A DNA stretch of 64,000 nt, taken from NCBI RefSeq assembly GCF_001421505.1, contig NZ_LMKL01000006.1:334010-398009 (forward strand), in the 5' to 3' direction. Made by a program: the position numbers and the translations under genes. Positions 30,817 to 39,643 of this stretch are shown here, piece by piece (positions within the stretch are counted from its first letter, which is position 1; each line of letters starts with the position of its first letter). This DNA is from Sphingomonas sp. Leaf17 (GTDB lineage Bacteria; Pseudomonadota; Alphaproteobacteria; Sphingomonadales; Sphingomonadaceae). The notes under the pieces were generated by a model. The model searched no databases. It saw only the letters and a program-made list of their open reading frames with translations, and was not told the DNA's origin.

Positions 30817-32769
30817 ATGTCGCCGTCCCCAGACCCCAAATCCCGGAACCCTGGATCGGCGGCCGACACCGTGCCCCATCCGATGGTCGTCGCGCTGACG
30901 ATCGGCGCGATCGGCGTCGTGTTCGGCGATATCGGCACCAGCCCGCTGTACGCATTTCGCGAGGCGCTGGGCCAGTCGGCGGCCGACGGGATCGACCCGT
31001 CCGAGATTCTGGGCGTGCTGAGCCTGGCGCTCTGGTCGCTGCTGCTGGTCGTCACGCTGAAATACGTCGTGTTCCTGATGCGCGCGGACAATCAGGGCGA
31101 AGGCGGCGTGCTGGCGCTGGCGGCGCTGGCGCGGCGGGCGATCGGGGTGCGGTCGCGCGTGGCGATCGTGCTGGGGGCTGCGGGCGCGGCGCTGTTCTAT
31201 GGCGACGCGATCATCACGCCCGCGCTGTCGGTGCTGTCGGCGATGGAGGGCCTGCGCACGATTCCCGGCGCGGCGGCGGTGTTCGACGAACATGTCGTCC
31301 GGCTGGTGACGATCATGATCCTGATCGGCCTGTTCTTCATCCAGTCGCACGGGACCGCGCTGGTATCCAAGCTGTTCGGTCCCGTCTGCATCCTGTGGTT
31401 TCTGGCGATCGGCGGGCTTGGCGCGTGGCATATCGCCGACGAGCTTTCGATCCTGCGCGTGTTTTCGCCATATTACGGGGTCATGTTCCTCGGCACCCAC
31501 GGCGTGACCGGGCTGTTCGTCCTGGGGGCGGTGTTCCTGACCGTGACGGGTGCGGAGGCGCTGACCGCCGACATGGGGCATTTCGGCAAGCTGCCAATCC
31601 GCATCGGCTGGTTCGCCCTGGTGTTTCCGGCGCTTGCGCTCAACTATCTCGGACAGGGCGCGTTCGCGCTGGCGCGGCTGGAACAGGCGGCGGCGGCGGG
31701 CGTCCCGTTCGAGAATCAGGACTGGTTCTTCCTGATGGCCCCGGATTCGCTGCGGCCGATGCTGGTCATCCTGGCGGGCATGGCGACCGTGATCGCCAGC
31801 CAGGCGGTCATCACCGGCGCGTTTTCGGTGACGCAGCAGGCGGTGCAGCTGGGCCTGTTGCCGCGCATGAAGATCCGCCAGACGTCCGCCGCCTATGCCG
31901 GGCAGATCTATGTCCCGACGATCAACTGGCTGCTGCTGGTCGGCGTGCTGGTGCTGGTGGTGCAGTTCAAGACGTCGTCGGCGATGGCCGCCGCGTACGG
32001 CATCGCGGTGACCGGCACGATGGTGGTGACGACGTGCCTCGCCTATCTGGTCGTCCGCCATCGCTGGAACTGGTCGCGGCCGCTGGCGCTGGGGGTCATC
32101 CTGCCGTTCCTGACGCTGGACCTGATTTTCTTCGGCGCCAACATCCTGCGCGTGATCGAGGGTGGCTGGGTGCCGCTGGTGGTCGCCGCCGCGATCGGCC
32201 TGCTGATCTATACCTGGGTGCGCGGGCGCGGCATCGTCGCAGCGTTCGAGCGGCGGCAGAGCATTCCGCTGGCCGATCTGGCCGCGGCGCTGGCCAAGCG
32301 TCCGCCGGAGCGGGTGAGCGGCACGGCGGTCTTCCTGACCGCCAACCCGCTGGCGACGCCGGGCGCGCTGCTCCACAACCTGAAGCACAACAAGGTGCTG
32401 CACGAACGCAACCTGATCGTGTCGGTGCGGACCGCCGACCGGCCGGTGGTGGCGGATGAGAAGCGCGTGCAGCTGGAGCGGATCGACGACAATTTCTCCT
32501 CCGTCGTGCTGACCTATGGCTTCATGGAATCGCCCGACGTGCCGCGCGACCTGGGCCTGCGGCAGGCGCGGGCGAAGCTGGGGCTGGATCCGATGAAGAC
32601 GTCGTACTTCATCGGCCGCAACACGCTGAAGCCCGACAGCGATCAGGGCATGCCGCTGTGGCAGGACCGGCTGTTCATGTTTTTGCAGCGCAACGCGAGC
32701 GACCCGACCGATTTCCTGCGGATTCCGCCGGGCAAGGTGGTCGAACTGGGCGAACAGGTCACGGTGTGA
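30817..32769 (+). CDS. kup: Low-affinity potassium transporter Kup
   Basis: A 650-aa K+/H+ symporter of the KUP/HAK/KT family with about twelve membrane helices and a cytosolic C-terminal domain. The family start is clear: GAIGVVFGDIGTSPLYAFRE, then MRADNQGEGGVLALAALA and FYGDAIITPALSVLSAMEG. The C-terminal region (RVQLERIDDNFSSVVLTYGF) is also typical. The ATG at 30817 gives a 20-residue hydrophilic leader before helix 1. It is divergent from pdeM. Confidence 0.96.
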   Translation: MSPSPDPKSRNPGSAADTVPHPMVVALTIGAIGVVFGDIGTSPLYAFREALGQSAADGIDPSEILGVLSLALWSLLLVVTLKYVVFLMRADNQGEGGVLALAALARRAIGVRSRVAIVLGAAGAALFYGDAIITPALSVLSAMEGLRTIPGAAAVFDEHVVRLVTIMILIGLFFIQSHGTALVSKLFGPVCILWFLAIGGLGAWHIADELSILRVFSPYYGVMFLGTHGVTGLFVLGAVFLTVTGAEALTADMGHFGKLPIRIGWFALVFPALALNYLGQGAFALARLEQAAAAGVPFENQDWFFLMAPDSLRPMLVILAGMATVIASQAVITGAFSVTQQAVQLGLLPRMKIRQTSAAYAGQIYVPTINWLLLVGVLVLVVQFKTSSAMAAAYGIAVTGTMVVTTCLAYLVVRHRWNWSRPLALGVILPFLTLDLIFFGANILRVIEGGWVPLVVAAAIGLLIYTWVRGRGIVAAFERRQSIPLADLAAALAKRPPERVSGTAVFLTANPLATPGALLHNLKHNKVLHERNLIVSVRTADRPVVADEKRVQLERIDDNFSSVVLTYGFMESPDVPRDLGLRQARAKLGLDPMKTSYFIGRNTLKPDSDQGMPLWQDRLFMFLQRNASDPTDFLRIPPGKVVELGEQVTV

Positions 32770-32862
32770 GGGGGTTGCCGCGGAACGTGTGCTCCTGCGT
32801 TCGCTGGACAGCGGCGGGCGGATCGGTAACGGTCCCGGTCCCCTGATGTTGTTGGAGCTGTC

Positions 32863-33270
32863 ATGGTCTCGGTCCTGCTTGCCGCGCTTGTCCTGACGAT
32901 GCCGCAGACTGCGGTGCCGGCCACCCCTGCCCCGATGGCCACCCCGGCTCCGGCCACGCCCGCGCCGCTTCCCGCACCGGTCGCGACGCCGTCGGCCGAG
33001 GAATCAGACGCGCGCTGCCTGGCGGCGTTCGCGATGCTGGTGTCGGCGACCAATGCGCAGACCGCGCAGGCGGCGAAGTTGGGGTCGTTGTTCTTTTACG
33101 GCAAGCTGGTCGGGCGCAATCCGACGATCGAGCTGAGCGCGGCGCTGGCGCGCGCGGCGACGGCGGTGTCGGCGGACAGCCGATCCGACCTGACACGGTG
33201 CAGCGGCGAGTTGCAGGCGGCCGGTGGCGCGATGACCGCGGCGGGAAGCCGGTTGGGCGCGGCGCGGTAG
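32863..33270 (+). CDS. Exported hypothetical protein with Pro/Ala-rich linker
   Basis: A 135-aa protein with a signal peptide (MVSVLLAALVLTMPQTAVPA), a Pro-Ala-Thr repeat region (residues about 18-45, APMATPAPATPAPLPAP) and a helical C-terminal part with a Cys pair (Cys52 and the Cys in LTRCSGELQ). No family is recognised; similar short exported proteins are seen in sphingomonads. It is followed by a G-run and a terminator hairpin. Confidence 0.72.
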   Translation: MVSVLLAALVLTMPQTAVPATPAPMATPAPATPAPLPAPVATPSAEESDARCLAAFAMLVSATNAQTAQAAKLGSLFFYGKLVGRNPTIELSAALARAATAVSADSRSDLTRCSGELQAAGGAMTAAGSRLGAAR

Positions 33271-33339
33271 CGGGGTCGGTTTCTCGATTTCGCCCGAAAC
33301 GAACGGAACGGGGGGGGGGGGGCAAAGCTGACGATACCT

Positions 33340-33375
33340 CCCCCGTCACCCTCGCGCTGACGAGGGTGACGGGGG
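33340..33375. terminator. Perfect 15-bp stem-loop between convergent genes
   Basis: CCCCCGTCACCCTCG at 33340-33354 pairs perfectly with 33361-33375 around the loop CGCTGA. It lies between the convergent ends of the exported hypothetical gene and the M20 peptidase, so it probably ends transcription from both sides. There is no T run. Confidence 0.55.
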
Positions 33376-33382
33376 CGTGGGG

Positions 33383-34780
33383 CTATCCCGCGTACGCTTT
33401 CACCAGATCATAGAGATAGTCGCGGCCGTCGTAGAGCGAGGTAACGCGGATGCGTTCGTTGACGCCATGGATGCCGCCGAGATCCTTGTCGATGAAGATA
33501 CCGGGCACACCGTAGACGGGGATGCCGATCGTCTGGAAGAAGATGCCGTCGGTGGCCCCCGTCGACATCATCGGCAGCATGGGCACGCCGGGGAAATGCC
33601 GGGCCGCGATCGCCTTTGCCGGCCCCAAGATGCGCGGGTCGAGCGGCGGCGGGACGGCGGTGGGACGGACCGGCTGGTTGGCGGTGACCGTCACCTTTTC
33701 GCCGGCCAGCTTCTGCAATTGGGCGAGCGTGCCGTCGACGGTCTCGCCGGGAAATATCCGGCAGTTGATGTTGGCGGTCGCGCGTTGCGGCAGCGCGTTT
33801 TCGGCATGACCGGCATTGACCAGCGTGGCCACGCAGGTGGTCCGGAGTGTGGCGTTCATCGCCTTGTCGCTGCTGACGATCGCCGCCGCGTCCGCATCGG
33901 CGGGGTTGGCCAGCAGACGGCGGATCGCGTCGCCGCCGACGCCGGGCGTCGCCTTTCCGCTGGCGGTGAAAAAGGCGCGGGTGGTGTCGGTGAAGGCGAC
34001 CGGGAACTGATAGGCGCGCACCGCTTCGATCGCGTCGGCCAGTTCGTAGATCGCGTTGGCCGGGATCGGTTGCGAACTGTGGCCGCCGGGATTGGTCGTG
34101 GCGAAGGTGTAGTTCTGTGCTGCCTTCTCCCCGACCTGGATCGCGAGCAGTTGCCGCTTGCCGCTGTCGTCGATCCGGCCGCCGCCGCCCTCGTTCAGCA
34201 CGAAATCGGCGGCGATCAGGTCGGGGCGGTTCTTTGCCAGCCATTCGGCCCCGTTCCAGGCGAAGGTCGTCTCCTCGCCGCAGGTCAGCGCCAGTTTCAC
34301 GGTGCGCTTCGGCGTGGTGCCGGCCTGTCTGAAGCGGATCAGCGTGTCGGCCCAGATCGCCGACATCGCCTTGTCGTCGACACTGCCGCGCGCGTAATAA
34401 TATCCGTCCTCCTCGACCAGCGTGAACGGATCGCGCGCCCAGTCCTCGCGCTTCGCCTCGACCACGTCGAGATGGCCGAGCAGGAGCATCGGCTTGAGGC
34501 TTGCGTCGCTGCCCTTCAGGATCGCGACGAGGCCGCCCTCCTTCGGGTGGTCGGGGACCGAGAATGGGGTGATGTCGGCATCGCGGAAACCGGCGGCCTT
34601 CAGACGGGTGGCGATCTGCGCTGCGGCCTGGGTGCAGCTGCCCGCCGACAGGGTGGTGTTGGTCTCGACCAGTTGCTTGTACAGGCCGAAGAACGCCTTC
34701 TGGTCGGGGCGGCCTTGCGCGGCGGTCATCTGCGGCACGAGGGCGAGCGCCGCCGCCAATAATCCTGTCGCCAGCCGCAT
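33383..34780 (-). CDS. Exported M20/M25/M40 family metallopeptidase
   Basis: A secreted or periplasmic zinc peptidase or amidohydrolase of 465 aa. A signal peptide (MRLATGLLAAALALVPQMTA) leads into the M20 fold. Metal ligand regions are MLLLGHLDVVEAKREDW, VDDKAM, the catalytic CGEETTF, LNEGGGG and the C-terminal HGVNERI. A dimerisation domain is inserted as usual. It resembles carboxypeptidase or dipeptidase members; the substrate is unknown. Confidence 0.92.
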   Translation of the reverse strand: MRLATGLLAAALALVPQMTAAQGRPDQKAFFGLYKQLVETNTTLSAGSCTQAAAQIATRLKAAGFRDADITPFSVPDHPKEGGLVAILKGSDASLKPMLLLGHLDVVEAKREDWARDPFTLVEEDGYYYARGSVDDKAMSAIWADTLIRFRQAGTTPKRTVKLALTCGEETTFAWNGAEWLAKNRPDLIAADFVLNEGGGGRIDDSGKRQLLAIQVGEKAAQNYTFATTNPGGHSSQPIPANAIYELADAIEAVRAYQFPVAFTDTTRAFFTASGKATPGVGGDAIRRLLANPADADAAAIVSSDKAMNATLRTTCVATLVNAGHAENALPQRATANINCRIFPGETVDGTLAQLQKLAGEKVTVTANQPVRPTAVPPPLDPRILGPAKAIAARHFPGVPMLPMMSTGATDGIFFQTIGIPVYGVPGIFIDKDLGGIHGVNERIRVTSLYDGRDYLYDLVKAYAG

Positions 34781-34857
34781 TTTCGCTCTCCCCCGTTTGT
34801 TTCTGTCGCGACTAGAGCGGCTATTGCCCGGTGGCGCAACCGGTTACGGGCGCGCGA

Positions 34858-37293
34858 TCAATCGGGGCGCATGGCGTCGGCGATCATCGCCTCGGCCTCG
34901 ATCAGCAGGGCGTCGTCGCCGTGGGTTGTCGTCACCTTCTCCCGCCCGATGAGGGTCAGGACCGGGACCGCGAGCGGAGTCACGCGGTCGAGATCAACGT
35001 GGAGCATGGTGTCGCGGGCGCGGTCGAGCAGGCCGGCGAGGCGGCCGACATCGGTCATGCGCGCGCGGGCGTCGTCCCATGCGGCCTGCAGGAGCAGGTG
35101 GCCGGGTTCGTATTTGCGCAGGACGTCGTAGATCAGGTCGGTGGAAAACGTGACCTGCTTGCCGGTCTTGCGCTTGCCGGGATGCTGGCGCTCGACCAGC
35201 CCGCCGATGACCGCGACTTCGCGGAACGCGCGTTTCAGCAGGTGCGACTGCTGGACCCAGTCGACGAATTCATGTTCGAGGATGTCGGGCGAGAACAGCG
35301 CGGCGGGATCGGTTATTTTCTCCAACCCGTAACAGGCGAGCGCATAGTCGTTGGCGACGAAGCCGACCGGTTTCAGCCCCAATGTCTCCATCCGCCGGGT
35401 TATGAGCATGCCGAGCGACTGGTGCGCGTTCCACCCCTCGAAACTATAGGCGACCATGTAGTGCCGCCCCTCGCGCGGGAAGGTTTCGACCAGCAGCTGG
35501 CCGGGACGCGGCATGACCGAGCGGTTGGCCTGCATTTCCAGCCAGTCGCGGACGTCGGGCGGAAAGCGATGCCATTCGGTCGGCTGCGAGAGGAAGCCGC
35601 GAACGCGGTCGGCGAGGTTGGTCGACAGCGGCATCCGGCTGCCGCCATAGGTCGGGATGCGCGCGGGCTTGCTGCTGGCGCGGACCAGCACGTCCTCCAG
35701 CGTGATCGACTGGACCTCCAGGCTTAGGCCCGCAAAGAAGAAGCTGTCGCCGATCGAGAGTTGGGCTGCGAACCCCTCCTCCACCCGGCCGAGCGTGCGG
35801 CCGTTCTTGAAGCGGACGCCAAGCATCGTCGCCTCGACGATGATGCCGGCGTTCAGGCGGTGTTGCAGCGCGAAGCGGGGGTGGGCGAGCCGCCAGCGGC
35901 CGTCGGGATCCCGCGCCAGCCGCTTGAACCGGTCATAGGCCTTGAGGCTGTAGCCGCCGTCGCTGATGAAATGGAGGACGCGGTCGAACGTCTCGGCATC
36001 GAGCGCCGAATAGGGGAGCGCGGAGCGGACCTCGTCGAGCAGGTCGCCCTGCACGAACGGCCCGGCGCAGGCACAGGCCATGACGTGCTGGGCCAGCACG
36101 TCGAGCGCGCCTTTGCGGAACAGGTCGGGGTCGAGTTCGCCCGCCTCGACCGCGTCGAGGGCCGCGCGCGCTTCGAGATATTCGAAGCGGTTGCCGGGGA
36201 CGACGATCGCCTCCGATGCCTCATCCAGCCGGTGGTTGGCGCGGCCGATCCGCTGGAGCAGGCGCGACGATCCCTTGGGCGCGCCCATCTGGATCACGCA
36301 ATCGACATCGCCCCAGTCGACGCCGAGATCGAGGCTGGCGGTGGCGACCAGCGCGCGCAGGTGGCCGTCGGCCATCGCACCCTCGACCTTCTGCCGCGCC
36401 TCTTTCGACAGGCTGCCGTGATGGACGCCGATCGGCAGGTTTCCGGTGTTGGCCTTCCAGAGGTCCTGAAAGATCAGCTCGGCGAGGCTGCGGGTGTTGC
36501 AGAAGACGATGGTGGTGCGGTGCGCGGCGATCTGCGCCATCACCTGTTCGGCGGCGTACCGGCCCGAATGGCCCGACCACGGCACCCGGCCGTCGGGCAG
36601 CAGGATGGCGATGGTCGGGTCCGCGCCGGGCTGGCCGTGGACGAGCGCCACCTGGTCGATATCGCCATCGGGCGCGAGCCAGGCGCGGTAGCCGTCGGTA
36701 TCGGCGACCGTCGCCGACAGGGCGACGCGGCGAAGGCCGGGCGACAGGCGCTGGAGCCGGGCCATGCAGAGCGACAGGAGATCGCCACGCTTGCCGGTGG
36801 CGAACGCATGGACCTCATCGACGATGATTGTGCGAAGGCCCGCGAACATCGTCGCGGCGTCGGGGTAGCTGAGCAGCAGCGACAGCGATTCGGGCGTGGT
36901 CAGCAGGACCTGCGGCGGCTTCACGCGCTGGCGCGCCTTGCGGTCGCTGGGGGTGTCGCCGGTGCGGGTCTCGACGCGGATGTCGATCCCCATCTCGGCG
37001 ACCGGGGTCAGGACGTTGCGCTGCACGTCGACCGCCAGCGCCTTCAGCGGCGAGACGTAGAGCGTGTGCAGGCCGTCGGTCGGATGCTCGATCAGGTCGG
37101 CCAGCGTGGGGAGGAAGCCGGCGAGCGTCTTGCCCGCCCCGGTGGTGGCGACGAGCAGCGCGTGGCGGCCGGCGCGGGCCTGCGCCAGCATCGCGGTCTG
37201 GTGGCTGCGCGGGGACCAGCCGCGCGCCTCGAACCAGTCGGTCAGGGGTTTGGGGAGGGCGCGGGGGCCGGCGTGAATCGTGGTCGCCGTCAT
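34858..37293 (-). CDS. Ligase-associated DNA damage response DEXH-box helicase (Lhr-like)
   Basis: An 811-aa superfamily 2 helicase. The Walker A VATTGAGKT is at about 48-56, DEVHAF at 159-164, with motif SPLKALAVDVQRN between; helicase C-domain features include FCNTRSLAELIF and RIGRANHRLDEASEA. The C-terminal DUF/WH region matches the Lhr-C-like helicases of the ligase-associated group. The ATG at 37293 (MTATTIHAGPRALPKPLTDW) is used; sequence further upstream is a repeat. It diverges from the exonuclease gene. No ligase gene is near. Confidence 0.93.
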   Translation of the reverse strand: MTATTIHAGPRALPKPLTDWFEARGWSPRSHQTAMLAQARAGRHALLVATTGAGKTLAGFLPTLADLIEHPTDGLHTLYVSPLKALAVDVQRNVLTPVAEMGIDIRVETRTGDTPSDRKARQRVKPPQVLLTTPESLSLLLSYPDAATMFAGLRTIIVDEVHAFATGKRGDLLSLCMARLQRLSPGLRRVALSATVADTDGYRAWLAPDGDIDQVALVHGQPGADPTIAILLPDGRVPWSGHSGRYAAEQVMAQIAAHRTTIVFCNTRSLAELIFQDLWKANTGNLPIGVHHGSLSKEARQKVEGAMADGHLRALVATASLDLGVDWGDVDCVIQMGAPKGSSRLLQRIGRANHRLDEASEAIVVPGNRFEYLEARAALDAVEAGELDPDLFRKGALDVLAQHVMACACAGPFVQGDLLDEVRSALPYSALDAETFDRVLHFISDGGYSLKAYDRFKRLARDPDGRWRLAHPRFALQHRLNAGIIVEATMLGVRFKNGRTLGRVEEGFAAQLSIGDSFFFAGLSLEVQSITLEDVLVRASSKPARIPTYGGSRMPLSTNLADRVRGFLSQPTEWHRFPPDVRDWLEMQANRSVMPRPGQLLVETFPREGRHYMVAYSFEGWNAHQSLGMLITRRMETLGLKPVGFVANDYALACYGLEKITDPAALFSPDILEHEFVDWVQQSHLLKRAFREVAVIGGLVERQHPGKRKTGKQVTFSTDLIYDVLRKYEPGHLLLQAAWDDARARMTDVGRLAGLLDRARDTMLHVDLDRVTPLAVPVLTLIGREKVTTTHGDDALLIEAEAMIADAMRPD

Positions 37294-37307
37294 GATGCCC
37301 GGCCTGG

Positions 37308-37399
37308 CCGTTCCCCCGCGCAGGCGGGGGGCCAGGGTTGAGCGGACCGCCGGGTGTGGTCTTGCTGGGTCCTGGATCCCCGCCTGCGCGGGGAAACGG
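37308..37399. repeat. 29-bp imperfect inverted repeat between helicase and exonuclease genes
   Basis: Arms at 37308-37336 and 37371-37399 are inverted copies with two to three mismatches (core CCCCGCCTGCGCGGGG). The central 34 bases form a loop. It occupies the divergent intergenic region of two DNA-repair genes. The same palindrome class is seen at 21430 and 47664. Confidence 0.8.
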
Positions 37400-37463
37400 C
37401 AGAAGGGGCGAGTCCGTTGACGGCCGGGATGGAACATCGCTGCATCCGGGCCATATAGGAACG

Positions 37464-38462
37464 ATGGCAAAGCTCGGCGACTGGATCGAACCGCATCCGC
37501 ATGGAATCCATGTGAAACCCGCCGATGCGTGGGTCGATCCGTCGGAACCGACCCCGCGCGCGCTGGTGACGCATGGTCATGCCGACCATGCGCGGGGCGG
37601 GCATGGGGCGGTGTGGGCGACGCCCGAAACACTGGCGATCATGGACGCGCGGTACGGGCCGCAGGCGGGCATTCCCGTGGCGTATGGCGAGACGATCCGG
37701 ATGGGGGAGGTCGAGGTCGGTTTCGTGCCGGCCGGGCATGTGCTGGGGTCGGCGCAGATCGTGCTGGATTATCGCGGCGAGCGGGTGGTGGTGTCGGGTG
37801 ACTACAAGCGGCGGGCGGACCCGACCTGTACCCCGTTCCAGCCGGTGAAATGCGACGTGTTCGTGACCGAAGCGACGTTCGGCCTGCCGGTGTTCCGCCA
37901 CCCGGAAACGGGCGACGAGATCGACAAGCTGATCCAGGCGGTGCGCGCCAACCCGGATCGTTGCGTGCTGGTCGGCGCCTATGCGCTGGGCAAGGCGCAG
38001 CGGGTGATCGCCGAGTTGCGGGCGCGGGGCCATGACGCGCCGATCTATATCCACGGCGCGTTGCAGCGGTTGTGCGACCTGTACGAGGAGCACGGCGTGC
38101 GGCTGGGCGAGTTGCGGCCGGCGACCGGCGTGGCGAAGGCGGAGATCGCCGGCCATGTCGTGATCGCGCCGCCGGGCGCGTTGAACGACCGCTGGTCGCG
38201 CCGCCTGCCCGACCCGATCACCGCGATGGCCAGCGGCTGGATGCGGGTGCGGGGGCGGGCGCGGCAGAAGAACATCGAACTGCCGCTGATCCTGTCCGAC
38301 CATGCCGACTGGGACGAGCTGACCACGACGCTCAGCGAGATCGCGCCCAAGGAAGTGTGGGTGACGCATGGGCGCGAGGAGGCGCTGGTCCACTGGTGCA
38401 TGACGCGCCAGATCAAGGCGCGCGCGCTGGCGCTGGTGGGGTTCGAGGACGAGGACGATTAA
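37464..38462 (+). CDS. Ligase-associated DNA damage response exonuclease (MBL fold)
   Basis: A 332-aa metallo-beta-lactamase/beta-CASP-type nuclease. The metal motif is VTHGHADHARGGH at 35-47, with SGDYKRRADPTC, the beta-CASP part containing GAYALGKAQRVIAELRARG, and LSDHADWDEL near the C-terminus. It belongs to the exonuclease group linked to bacterial ATP-dependent ligases. TAGGA at 37456-37460 precedes the ATG at 37464. In many genomes the ligase follows at once; here a GGDEF gene does. Confidence 0.92.
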   Translation: MAKLGDWIEPHPHGIHVKPADAWVDPSEPTPRALVTHGHADHARGGHGAVWATPETLAIMDARYGPQAGIPVAYGETIRMGEVEVGFVPAGHVLGSAQIVLDYRGERVVVSGDYKRRADPTCTPFQPVKCDVFVTEATFGLPVFRHPETGDEIDKLIQAVRANPDRCVLVGAYALGKAQRVIAELRARGHDAPIYIHGALQRLCDLYEEHGVRLGELRPATGVAKAEIAGHVVIAPPGALNDRWSRRLPDPITAMASGWMRVRGRARQKNIELPLILSDHADWDELTTTLSEIAPKEVWVTHGREEALVHWCMTRQIKARALALVGFEDEDD

Positions 38463-38544
38463 CCAGAACGCCCCGCGCTTTTGCGTCCATTTCCGTGCAT
38501 TTTTGGGATCGCGCGGCGGCCTAAAATCGTCATAGGGTCCGGCC

Positions 38545-39546
38545 ATGCCTTCATCCCGCCAGGACCCGTCGGTCGGTCACCGCGTCTTGCAGTTTCTCGA
38601 CGATCACCGGCTGGATCACGGCCCCGCGCATTATGCGTTCGCGCACCGGTTCCTGTTCGGCGACGATAGCGCGTTTCGCGACGCGGTGTCGCGGATCACC
38701 GACGACGGGGTTCGGATCACGACCGAACAGGTGGCGTTGCTGGCCGAGCGGGCGGGGCCGGACGATGGACCGCAGGCGGCGGCCACGCCGAAGCTCGATC
38801 ATCTGGCGCTGCGGTTCCTGACCATCATCACCGACGCGGTCGAGGCGACCGGCGCGCTGAACCAGGAACTGGTGATGGCGACCGCGTCGATGCTGGCCCC
38901 CGACGCACCGAGCATCGAGTTGATCGTGGCGGCGATGATCGAGCGCACCGCGCAGGCCGAGGCGAGCATGGCGGCGGCCAGCCGGCAGGTGCAGACCCTG
39001 CGCGACGAACTGAACGTGGCGCGTGACGATGCCGCGCATGACCGGTTGACCGGCTTGCTCAACCGGGCGGCGATGGAACGGCGGTTGGCGGCGATGCCGG
39101 GCGAGGCATCGGCCAGGGATGGGGCATATTCGGTCGCGATCGTCGGGATCGACCGGTTCCGCGCGCTGAACGCGGCGCATGGCGAGGCGGTCGGCGACCG
39201 GGTGCTGGTGGCGGTGGCGCACATGCTGCGCGAGCAATGCGCGCCGCATCCCGTGGCGCGGTGGGGCGGCGACGGCTTCCTGATCCTGTTCGCGGGGCTG
39301 TCGGCGAGCGAGGGCGGGCGGATCGTCGATGCGGTGCGGCAGGCGCTGGCTGCGCGCCGGCTGAAGCTGTTCGAGGATGATACCGAGATCGGGACGATCG
39401 GATTTTCGGCCGGCGTGGCGGCGTCGCGGTCGCGCGCGGCGGGGCTGGTGATCGCGGCGGCCGAGGATCTGTTGCGCGCGGCCAAGGCGCGCGGGCGCGG
39501 GCTGGTGCTGGCCGAACCGGCGGTGATCGGATTGGCGGCGCGCTGA
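38545..39546 (+). CDS. Degenerate GGDEF-domain protein, paralogue of the cyclase at 11 kb
   Basis: A 333-aa protein with the same N-terminal module as the 11010-12098 protein (HYAFAHRFLFGD, RITDDGVRITTEQ) and a GGDEF-fold C-terminus (DRLTGLLNRAAMERR). The signature reads GGDGF at 241-245, so the catalytic Glu is lost, and the first metal Asp is Gly201 (IVGIDRF). It is therefore likely not a cyclase but may bind GTP or c-di-GMP or act as a partner. No RxxD I-site is seen. Confidence 0.85.
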   Translation: MPSSRQDPSVGHRVLQFLDDHRLDHGPAHYAFAHRFLFGDDSAFRDAVSRITDDGVRITTEQVALLAERAGPDDGPQAAATPKLDHLALRFLTIITDAVEATGALNQELVMATASMLAPDAPSIELIVAAMIERTAQAEASMAAASRQVQTLRDELNVARDDAAHDRLTGLLNRAAMERRLAAMPGEASARDGAYSVAIVGIDRFRALNAAHGEAVGDRVLVAVAHMLREQCAPHPVARWGGDGFLILFAGLSASEGGRIVDAVRQALAARRLKLFEDDTEIGTIGFSAGVAASRSRAAGLVIAAAEDLLRAAKARGRGLVLAEPAVIGLAAR

Positions 39547-39643
39547 CGGCCCCCTGCCCGCTCGCCGGACGATTGCGGCCGGCGCGCGGGGGGTGCATGG
39601 CGATGCGCCTATGCCCGGTGCGGGTCAGGAAATGGTGAGGCGG

